NCBI GenBank assembly: GCA_902790595.1 | Contig: CADASL010000004.1 | Location: 62,001 to 126,000, forward strand | DNA length: 64,000 nucleotides | Source: an uncultured Bacteroidales bacterium | GTDB lineage: Bacteria; Bacteroidota; Bacteroidia; Bacteroidales; SZUA-534 | Reading direction: 5' to 3' | Shown: positions 17,082 to 23,323 of the stretch, one piece after another | Layout of the letters: each line of letters starts with the position of its first letter | Position numbering within the stretch: position 1 is the first letter of the stretch | Translations under genes and position numbers: made by a program | The notes under the pieces: generated by a model | What the model was told of the DNA's origin: nothing | Seen by the model: the letters and a program-made list of their open reading frames with translations, nothing else | Databases searched by the model: none

Positions 17082-17496
17082 CGCCTAAAGGATATTTGCT
17101 TGATACAAATATTTGCGCATTCTATCTGCGTGGCAAATTCGATATTGACAAAGCCATTGACCGCGTCGGTTGGGAGAACTGCTACATTTCTGAAATAACC
17201 ATGCTTGAACTGAAAATTGGTGCGGAATTGTCGATGCAGAAAGATGGAATCACCGTTCGGCTGGTTTAAATAGTTTCTTCGACGAAATAAACATTCTTCC
17301 AATTGCCGACGCCATTGATTTTGCGGCAAGAGAAAAAATCAGACTTAGATTGAATGGTACACCTATTGTCGACAATTTTGATTTGTTAATAGACTCAACG
17401 GCTGTGGTTTGTGGGTGCGTAATGGTCACCGAAAACATAAAAGACTTCAAAAATATCTCTGTTATAAAGATCGAAAATTGGGTTGTAAGAGATTGA
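17078..17496 (+). pseudogene. VapC-type PIN-domain toxin, frameshifted
   Basis: The first 60 or so codons encode a PIN domain start: YLLDTNICAFYLRGKFD with Asp9, and ISEITMLELKIGAE with Glu44. The frame then closes early at 17267-17269. From about 17240 the -1 frame continues the same protein without a gap: GLNSFFDEINILPIADAIDF, LRLNGTPIVDNFDLLID, VMVTENIKDFKNI and IENWVVRD, ending at 17496. Together the parts give about 138 residues, a normal VapC length, with the downstream PIN acidic residues. A loss of one base near aaagatgg explains it. The toxin, a ribonuclease cutting tRNA or other RNA in this family, should be inactive. A sequencing error is the alternative. Confidence 0.85.
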
Positions 17497-17801
17497 CTCA
17501 CATAACACATTTTTGCCGACAGCGGCAAATTGAAACGCAGAGTCGCTTCGCGAGAAATTAGAGCAAAATCACAAATAGAATTTATAAAAAACTGATTTTA
17601 AAGTTTTTGTAAAATTTCGTCTTTAAATTTTCCAACAATTTCCGCCCTTTAGGACGCCCGAAACCAATTCTCGCTTGCGAGAAAAACTCGGGTTAAATCG
17701 GATATAGTCGGTTAGAGACAAAAATGGTTCTGAAGAATCCCAATAACGGAAGGCATGGAACTCGATAAATATTTTGTATTATTGTCAGAAAAACAGAAGC
17801 T
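17497..17801. other. 305-base non-coding stretch between the two toxin-antitoxin modules
   Basis: No gene is seen here. A hairpin tttgccg-acag-cggcaaa follows the broken toxin gene (about 17512-17529) but has no T-run. A 20-base segment at 17540-17559 repeats 16573-16592 with two differences. An A+T-rich part follows, and the second copy of the 97-base repeat (17697-17793) ends just before the next antitoxin. Confidence 0.7.
17697..17793 (+). repeat. 97-base direct repeat, copy 2, upstream of the second toxin-antitoxin module
   Basis: This is the partner of 16731-16827, identical except at four positions. It ends 8 bases before the second antitoxin start, exactly as copy 1 does before the first. 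The two antitoxin genes that follow are unrelated, so the repeat was not carried along by gene duplication alone. Confidence 0.85.
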
Positions 17802-18077
17802 ATGTGTACCTATAACATTACAGTGAGCGACGAAGTGGTGGAACAGTTGGAGCCAGAATTCGACCGAGCCGCTTTGGGCGAGTGGCTACAGCAACACATT
17901 AATGAGATGTTGAATGGTGCTTCAGTACAAACTGCTAACGTATCCCCCATAGCGCATTCTGCCAACAAAATGAAGACTATTGTTGCAGAAAGATTGACCC
18001 TTATGGAATCGGGTAAAGCCGAATATGTTGACGGAGAAGAAGGTTTTGCTCAAATACGCGCAAAGTATGGCCTATAG
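17802..18077 (+). CDS. Antitoxin of a RelE/ParE-type module
   Basis: The 91-residue product starts MCTYNITVSDEVVEQLEPEF, a beta strand followed by helices like those of ribbon-helix-helix or ParD-type antitoxins. RAALGEWLQQHINEMLNG follows. The C-terminal part RLTLMESGKAEYVDGEEGFAQIRAKYGL is acidic and is probably the toxin-binding tail. It overlaps the toxin start by 11 bases, suggesting coupled translation. The gene starts 8 bases after the second 97-base repeat, which probably holds its promoter. The family is assigned from size, order and partner more than from a clear motif. Confidence 0.65.
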   Translation: MCTYNITVSDEVVEQLEPEFDRAALGEWLQQHINEMLNGASVQTANVSPIAHSANKMKTIVAERLTLMESGKAEYVDGEEGFAQIRAKYGL

Positions 18078-18387
18078 TTACCGTTGGCTGACTCAAGCAC
18101 TCGACGATATGGCACAAGAAATGGAGTATGTGTGCCGTGAATTTGGCATACAAGCAGCGCGTAAAGCCGAGGCGACAATACACGCTCGAATATTGCAATT
18201 GTGTGTATTTCCGAATAGCGGGATTAAATATGAGGGCATGACTTATTGTGGTGGTGAAGTGCGGATACTTCATATCAGACAGATTTCCATGATTTATTGT
18301 GCTCACAATGGGATAATTACAATAATAGCAGGTTGGAACAATTATCAGAACCACGCCAAATTAAAAGATATAATACAGTCGCGCTGA
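18067..18387 (+). CDS. RelE/ParE-superfamily toxin
   Basis: The preferred start at 18067 gives 106 residues, beginning MAYSYRWLTQALDDMAQEMEYV and overlapping the antitoxin by 11 bases. An ATG at 18025 would extend the overlap. The fold signature of the family is visible: an N-terminal strand and two helices (DDMAQEMEYVCREFGIQAARKAE), then CVFPNSGIKYEGMTYCGGEVRILHIRQISMIYCAHNGIITIIAGWNNYQN. The central RILHI and the final W/Y residues match RelE-like mRNA interferases or ParE gyrase toxins. It is intact. The stop is followed at once by a second vestige of a glycosyltransferase tail. Confidence 0.75.
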   Translation: MAYSYRWLTQALDDMAQEMEYVCREFGIQAARKAEATIHARILQLCVFPNSGIKYEGMTYCGGEVRILHIRQISMIYCAHNGIITIIAGWNNYQNHAKLKDIIQSR

Positions 18388-18442
18388 TATGGTGTGCGAA
18401 GAGTTTGAGCATAGGATGTGTGAGTGTTTGGGGCGGTTTTAA
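18386..18442 (+). pseudogene. Second vestige of a GT4 glycosyltransferase 3' end
   Basis: The codons after the toxin gene read VCEEFEHRMCECLGRF and then stop at 18440-18442. The stretch EFEHR-CECLG is nearly the same as the end of the vestige at 16362-16481 (KFEHRICECLGACV). It has no start and is too short to be a gene. It is followed, as in the first copy, by accac boxes around an imperfect version of the 16-base palindrome (18452-18467). The two copies flank the two toxin-antitoxin modules. Confidence 0.6.
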
Positions 18443-18553
18443 CCACAGAATCCAGATAGCAATCGGGAACTGAACCACGGAAAATATAAAAACTGAATAA
18501 GTGAAGTCTGTTCCGTGTTTTTCGTGTGTTCAGTGGTTGTAATATTGGGTTAA

Positions 18554-18580
18554 ATCGGATATAATCGGTTAGAGACAAAA
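18554..18580 (+). repeat. Short third copy of the leader repeat, upstream of the WecG-type gene
   Basis: These 27 bases match the first 27 positions of the 97-base repeats (atcggata, then atcggttagagacaaaa) with a single difference from each copy. After this point similarity stops. The copy lies 31 bases before the start of the WecG/TagA-type gene. It marks the right edge of the toxin-antitoxin island. Confidence 0.75.
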
Positions 18581-18611
18581 TTATTCATTAGGAAATTAAA
18601 CAAATTGAATT

Positions 18612-19382
18612 GTGAAAAATCAACAAAAATATCGTATTGGCAAAACATATATTTCGGCAACCACCCCCGCCGATGCGCAAAGCCGCATTGAGCAAGCCGC
18701 ATTGAGCGGGCAGGGCGGATATGTCTGCGTGTCGAATATGAGAATGGTAAGATATGCTGGCAAAAACAATGGATATGCAAACCTTATGGAGCAATCATTG
18801 TTAAATGTACCAGACGGGATGCCCCTTGTTTGGTGTGGAAGGTTGTGGGGCTATAAAAATGTTTCAAGAGTTATGGGTTTCGAATTGATGGACAGGGTGT
18901 TGAGGGACGGCAATAATGAATTGAAGCACTTTTTTTTAGGCGACACTCAAGATGTTTTGGATGCACTCGTTTCAAAATATAGAGGTGATTCCAACTGCAA
19001 TATTGTGGGCGCATATTCATTACCGTTTGCTGATGTTGACGATTTTGATTATGATGGTATTGCTAAAATGCTTGTCGACAGTGGCGCGAATACTATTTGG
19101 ACAGCAATGAGGTCGCCCAAACAAGACGAATTCAATCAACGGTTGTCAAAGGTTTTGCCAAATGTTGTATGCATAGGTGTTGGCAGGGCGTTTAGATTGG
19201 CATTAGGAGAATTTAAAGATGTGCCAAAAGCAGCGAAAAAGTTCGGGCTGTCAGGTATTTGGCTTAGAAAAACCAGCCTTTGGAACACTTTGAATTGGTA
19301 TTTTCAAAGTTGTTTCTATTTGGCATACTATTTCGTGCAAATAATAATTTTGCGGTTAATTCGTCGGAAAAGTTATGAGTAG
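18612..19382 (+). CDS. WecG/TagA/CpsF-family glycosyltransferase (GT26)
   Basis: The 256-residue product follows the WecG/TagA pattern. VCVSNMRMVRYAGKN and LLNVPDGMPLVWCGRLWG hold the conserved DGMP donor-side stretch with the proposed catalytic aspartate. RVMGFELMDRVL, FFLGDTQDVLDAL and MRSPKQDEFNQRL follow. The family motif before PKQ is normally GAPKQE, and the later GVGGAFD is GVGRAFRLALGE here, so this is a divergent member. The basic hydrophobic C-terminus (IIILRLIRRK) should bind the membrane. Members add N-acetylmannosaminuronate or ManNAc to a lipid-linked GlcNAc, usually the second sugar. It overlaps the next gene by 8 bases and starts the second half of the glycan region. Confidence 0.85.
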   Translation: MKNQQKYRIGKTYISATTPADAQSRIEQAALSGQGGYVCVSNMRMVRYAGKNNGYANLMEQSLLNVPDGMPLVWCGRLWGYKNVSRVMGFELMDRVLRDGNNELKHFFLGDTQDVLDALVSKYRGDSNCNIVGAYSLPFADVDDFDYDGIAKMLVDSGANTIWTAMRSPKQDEFNQRLSKVLPNVVCIGVGRAFRLALGEFKDVPKAAKKFGLSGIWLRKTSLWNTLNWYFQSCFYLAYYFVQIIILRLIRRKSYE

Positions 19383-20520
19383 CCAGATAACGTTTATCGG
19401 AGATGTGATGCTGGGCAGAATGATAGGCTCAAAGTATGACAAGCAGCCGTACAACATTGTTGCTCAGGAATTGCAAGATGTATGTAAATCGTCCGATTTG
19501 ACCATTGCCAATTTGGAGTCGCCCGTAACAGTCACTAAAGATTCAGAAGCCGACCACTTGCAATTTGTTGGAAGCGAGCCAATTCTGAAGGAGTTTTCAT
19601 TTGTGAATCTGTTCACGTTGGCAAACAATCATATTAATGATGCCGCGGAAACAGGAATGGACGAAACCATTGAATTATTGGAACGAAACGGCTTCAAACA
19701 TAACGGCTTATTTAGAAAGTCTAATGAATACCAATCATATATTTATAATTCTGGCAATGAATCAATTGCAATAGTAACGGTTACCGATATGATGAACATT
19801 CCGTTTGATGAGAGCAACAAATGGCAATGTTTGCGAGTTGGTGAAAACAGAGTTAATGAGATTGTCAGCCAGTTAAAAGCAAAAGGGTTTTTTGTAATCG
19901 TTTATGCGCATATTGGTGCGTTGTTTACAAGATTCCCGAATCCTGCAACACGCGAGTTTTTGCACGGCTATATTGAAAGTGGGGCAGGGTGTGTTGTAAC
20001 GGCTCATTCTCATTGTTTGGGCGGAATGGAAACGTATAAAGGCATTCCTGTTTTTCACAGTTTGGGCGATTTTGTTATGGATGGAAATTCGTTTAGGCGG
20101 CGCAGAAGTGCCATTCTAACATTAAATATTGAAGGTTGCCAAGTACGAAATTGGTTTTTGACACCAGCAGAAATAAATGACAATTATGAAACGGTATCGC
20201 CAAGCAAAAAAACAGCGAAAAAAATGCTGAATGATTTTGATGCAGTGTCAAAGAAAATTGAAAAGCACGAAAACAAATACAAATCATTTTACAAATGGCA
20301 ATATAAAAAGGAAATGATGATGCACACTTTCAGCACATTACATTACCTGACACATAGTAAAGGCATATTCGGAATGTTCAGGCTGGTATTTGTCAGGTTC
20401 GAAGAAGTATTTCGTATGTTCAAATGGGTTTCAACAGATCGAAGTAATGTGCAGCGCGATGATGATGCAATATTGCCAGATAGGAAGAAATTCAAGCAAG
20501 ACGAATTATTTAAAAACTAA
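19375..20520 (+). CDS. CapA/PgsA-family metallophosphatase-like protein
   Basis: The 381-residue product matches PGA_cap (CapA family). It opens with ITFIGDVMLGRMIG, the first metal-binding block with Asp, then LTIANLESPVT, FTLANNHINDAAETGMDETIELL and, later, VIVYAHIGA and VVTAHSHCLGGMETYKGIPVFHSLGDFV. The asparagine and histidines fit a calcineurin-like metallo-centre. CapA proteins act in poly-gamma-glutamate capsule attachment, and related members occur in many polysaccharide clusters with unknown reactions. No signal peptide is visible, so it may work in the cytoplasm. It overlaps the WecG-type gene by 8 bases, so the two are likely translated together. Confidence 0.85.
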   Translation: MSSQITFIGDVMLGRMIGSKYDKQPYNIVAQELQDVCKSSDLTIANLESPVTVTKDSEADHLQFVGSEPILKEFSFVNLFTLANNHINDAAETGMDETIELLERNGFKHNGLFRKSNEYQSYIYNSGNESIAIVTVTDMMNIPFDESNKWQCLRVGENRVNEIVSQLKAKGFFVIVYAHIGALFTRFPNPATREFLHGYIESGAGCVVTAHSHCLGGMETYKGIPVFHSLGDFVMDGNSFRRRRSAILTLNIEGCQVRNWFLTPAEINDNYETVSPSKKTAKKMLNDFDAVSKKIEKHENKYKSFYKWQYKKEMMMHTFSTLHYLTHSKGIFGMFRLVFVRFEEVFRMFKWVSTDRSNVQRDDDAILPDRKKFKQDELFKN

Positions 20521-20525
20521 CAACT

Positions 20526-21104
20526 ATGTCCCCCGCAACACGCACACATTATACAAAACCGTCGCTTCTCACTCGAATTGGGCAGTTGATGGCAACATTT
20601 TTTTCGTTGAGGCACATTAAATGGATGTTTTCGCTAACGGCTTATTATTTAATCAACTATGTGCGCGGACGGAGAAAAATGAAAGTCGGCAAAAACACAA
20701 ATATCCACCCTACGGCTATGATCCGCGAAGGCGAATTTGTCACAATTGGTGATAATTGCCTTATCAACCACAATGTATTGATACAGGCTGGGAAAACAGC
20801 CAACGGCTCAATAACAATCGGCAATTATGTGCATACTGGCGCCAATGTTATGATGATTGCATTCAATCACGGATTTTACACAAAGGATGTGCCGACTAAG
20901 GAACAAGACTATGTTGAGGCGCCAATAGTTGTTGGCGATGATGTCTGGATTGGCGGCGGTGCGATAATTCTGGCTGGCGTAACAGTCGGTAAAGGTGCGA
21001 TAATAGCCGCAGGCGCCGTTGTAAACCGCGATGTCCCCGAATATGCTATTGTGGGTGGTGTGCCCGCTAAAGTGTTAAAATACAGAACCGATGAGAAAGG
21101 ATAA
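20526..21104 (+). CDS. Hexapeptide-repeat acyltransferase
   Basis: The 192-residue product has the left-handed parallel beta-helix repeats of this family. MKVGKNTNIHPTAMI, FVTIGDNCLINHNVLIQAG and SITIGNYVHTGANVMMIAFNHGF come first, then PIVVGDDVWIGGGAIILAGVTVGKGAIIAAGAVVNRDV and a closing IVGGVPAKVLKYR. The histidine in FNHGF corresponds to the catalytic one of maltose or galactoside acetyltransferases. An N-terminal stretch of about 50 residues is extra. It probably O- or N-acetylates a sugar of the glycan. The 3' end overlaps the next gene by 14 bases. Confidence 0.85.
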   Translation: MSPATRTHYTKPSLLTRIGQLMATFFSLRHIKWMFSLTAYYLINYVRGRRKMKVGKNTNIHPTAMIREGEFVTIGDNCLINHNVLIQAGKTANGSITIGNYVHTGANVMMIAFNHGFYTKDVPTKEQDYVEAPIVVGDDVWIGGGAIILAGVTVGKGAIIAAGAVVNRDVPEYAIVGGVPAKVLKYRTDEKG

Positions 21105-22263
21105 AATCCTGTTATTATATGCCGATGCCACACAAACCATGCCTGTAGCCCGCTCGCTGCACAAAAAAGGATTTTTTTTGGCGGGAGTTTATGCGTCGCG
21201 GCTCAGTTACGGCTATCCGTCACGGTTCATTAGCAAAAGATTTCTTTTTGCAGATGTAGAAAACTCACAAGCGTATTATCAGTTTGTCAGGCAGATACTT
21301 GAAAGAGAGAAATACGTTGCGGTTATTCCGATGAACGATGATGCCGCCGTTATGCTTAGCAAATACTTGAACGAACTGCGTCAGTTCACCGCATTCGTGA
21401 TGCCAGATTACGAAACATTTTCAAGGGCATACGACAAGCATTCTCTTATGCGGATTTGTCAGGAGAAAGGCTATCCGCACCCGCTAACGACAATTGTTGA
21501 AGATGGCCATATAGAACAAATAGACGTTGATTCTTTGCAGTTTCCGTTACTGATAAAGCCGAATCTAACAAGCGGTGGCAGAGGTATGACGCTGATTAAC
21601 AACAAAGAAGAATTATTTGAGTCGTTTCCTGGCATATATGAAAAATACGGCAGTTGTCATTTGCAAACATACATTCCGTCAGGTGGCAGTCAGGTAAAGA
21701 TTCAGTTGTATGTAAATGAAAAGCAAGAACTTGTCCAATCTTCTGTAATTAAAAAGATTCGCTGGTACCCCGAAAATGGTGGTAGCAGTTGCTGCAACAC
21801 TTCGGATGAGAATGATAAGATTGTCGGAGTTTGTTATCAAATTTTGAAAGATATTGGCTGGGTTGGTTTTGCCGATTTCGATACAATTGAAGACCCGCGC
21901 ACAGGCGAGTTGCTGATAATGGAAATCAATCCGCGGTTGCCTGCGTGCGTCAAAACACCTTTCGCCGCAGGAATCGATTGGGCGGATGTCATAGTGAGTG
22001 AATATTTGGGTAATCAGCATAGGTGTTACCAATCAAGTAAAAGCGTTTATCTGCGGCATTTGGGCTTTGAAACATTGTGGTTTTTCTACAGCAAAAACCG
22101 TTTCAAAACAACCCCCAATTGGTTTAAATTCATTGGTCGCAACATTTTTTATCAAGATATCAGTTGTTTTTCGGACCCGTTGCCGTTCTTTTTCGGTACA
22201 TTCGGGAATGTCATAAAACAACTTTCACCAAAATTCAGAAAAACAAAATCTGGCACACGATAG
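21091..22263 (+). CDS. ATP-grasp ligase, second in the locus
   Basis: The 390-residue product starts with a Rossmann-like half: ILLLYADATQTMPVARSLHKKGFF and VAVIPMNDDAAVMLSKYL. The ATP-grasp core follows with PLLIKPNLTSGGRGMTLINN, HLQTYIPSGGSQVKIQLYV and the metal site LLIMEINPRLPACVKT. It is a carbamoyl-phosphate-synthase-like carboxylate-amine ligase but not a close paralogue of the one at 4928. The last 80 residues (FETLWFFYSKNRFKTTP, then a hydrophobic part) are specific to this protein. Such enzymes in glycan clusters may amidate or aminoacylate sugars. The gene overlaps the acyltransferase by 14 bases and precedes a deacetylase by 4 bases. The substrates are unknown. Confidence 0.75.
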   Translation: MRKDKILLLYADATQTMPVARSLHKKGFFLAGVYASRLSYGYPSRFISKRFLFADVENSQAYYQFVRQILEREKYVAVIPMNDDAAVMLSKYLNELRQFTAFVMPDYETFSRAYDKHSLMRICQEKGYPHPLTTIVEDGHIEQIDVDSLQFPLLIKPNLTSGGRGMTLINNKEELFESFPGIYEKYGSCHLQTYIPSGGSQVKIQLYVNEKQELVQSSVIKKIRWYPENGGSSCCNTSDENDKIVGVCYQILKDIGWVGFADFDTIEDPRTGELLIMEINPRLPACVKTPFAAGIDWADVIVSEYLGNQHRCYQSSKSVYLRHLGFETLWFFYSKNRFKTTPNWFKFIGRNIFYQDISCFSDPLPFFFGTFGNVIKQLSPKFRKTKSGTR

Positions 22264-22267
22264 CGTT

Positions 22268-23116
22268 ATGAACATTCTAACCTTTGATATCGAAGAGTGG
22301 TTCCATATCCTTGATTTTGAGGAGACTCGCAACGAGGAGCAGTGGCGGACATACGAGGTTCGCATTTACGAGAATGTGGAGCGGCTTTTCCGCATACTTG
22401 AAGACACAAACTCGCGCGCCACTTTTTTTGTGGTGGGCTGGATAGCAAAGAATTATCCCGATTTGGTTCGTCGGATTGCCGAAAAATATCAGATTGGCAG
22501 CCACACAATGAATCACCAACTCATTTGGGAACAGACGCCGGCCGAGTTCCGCGATGATGTGGAGTCGAGTGTGAAGTTTCTCGAGGATTTGACGGGCAAA
22601 AAGGTAACATCGTTCCGGGTGCCGGGCTTCTCAATCCGCGAGAGTGAGGGGTGGGCGTTTGAGACTCTGGCGGAGTTGGGCATCACCACCGATTGCTCTG
22701 TTTTTCCCGCCCATCACGGCCACGGCGGAATGCCAACCTACAGCCGCCCCGTGCCGAGCATTATCAGTCGTAACGGCATCACAATCAAAGAGTTTCCTAT
22801 CACAACAAAAATCATAGCCGGTCGCCATATCATTTTCACGGGCGGCGGTTATTTCCGGCTGTTTCCTTATCCGCTCATCAAGCGGTGGAGTAGCGGTCAG
22901 GAATATCTGATGTCGTACATTCATCCCCGCGATTTAGATGCCGGGCAGCCATTTCTCAGCGGTCTGCCGCTCAAGCGCAAGTTTAAGTCGTATGTTGGGT
23001 TGAAAGGGGCCGAGGCAAAACTTCGCCGCTGGCTCACCGATTTTCCATTCACCGACATCGCCACCGCCGAGCAGCAAATCGATTGGTCGCAAGTGCCGGT
23101 GGTAAAGTTGGACTGA
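22268..23116 (+). CDS. Polysaccharide deacetylase (CE4/NodB fold, DUF3473-type C-terminus)
   Basis: The 282-residue product has the motifs of an active CE4 enzyme. ILTFDIEEWFHIL supplies the aspartates of motif 1, IGSHTMNHQLIW the metal-binding histidines, and FRVPGFSIRESE motif 3. The C-terminal part with GGGYFRLFPYPLI and YIHPRDLD fits the DUF3473 extension seen in exopolysaccharide-linked deacetylases. It has no signal peptide. It should remove an N-acetyl group from a lipid-linked or nucleotide sugar, leaving a free amine. It begins 4 bases after the ATP-grasp gene. Composition is higher in G+C than in the preceding cluster. Confidence 0.88.
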   Translation: MNILTFDIEEWFHILDFEETRNEEQWRTYEVRIYENVERLFRILEDTNSRATFFVVGWIAKNYPDLVRRIAEKYQIGSHTMNHQLIWEQTPAEFRDDVESSVKFLEDLTGKKVTSFRVPGFSIRESEGWAFETLAELGITTDCSVFPAHHGHGGMPTYSRPVPSIISRNGITIKEFPITTKIIAGRHIIFTGGGYFRLFPYPLIKRWSSGQEYLMSYIHPRDLDAGQPFLSGLPLKRKFKSYVGLKGAEAKLRRWLTDFPFTDIATAEQQIDWSQVPVVKLD

Positions 23117-23132
23117 ATCACCAGTTCACCAT

Positions 23133-23148
23133 CCCGATAGCTATCGGG
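23133..23148. repeat. 16-base perfect palindrome, copy 2
   Basis: The sequence cccgatagctatcggg is identical to 16507-16522. It lies 16 bases after the deacetylase stop. It could act as a transcription hairpin but has no T-run behind it. Its placement after the last glycan gene makes it a boundary marker. Confidence 0.7.
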
Positions 23149-23323
23149 ACACCAATTAAACCTCCCCACAGTCTGAAGTCTGTTGTCCGTAGTCTGTAGT
23201 CCCAACTCTCGCCTTCTCACCCTATATATAATAGGTGTAAATCCCCGAAAAGCCCTTTTTCGTGCTTGCCTTTAAAAATTTTGTTTTTCTTTGCGCCGAT
23301 TTTCAAACCATAAGGAGATTTCT

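Noticed and set aside
16731-18580. CRISPR array
   Set aside because: The repeats are few, long and separated by complete genes, not by spacers of equal length, and no cas gene is nearby.
16360-18611. Insertion sequence or transposon
   Set aside because: Repeats flank the toxin-antitoxin genes, but no transposase, no terminal inverted repeats and no target-site duplication could be seen.
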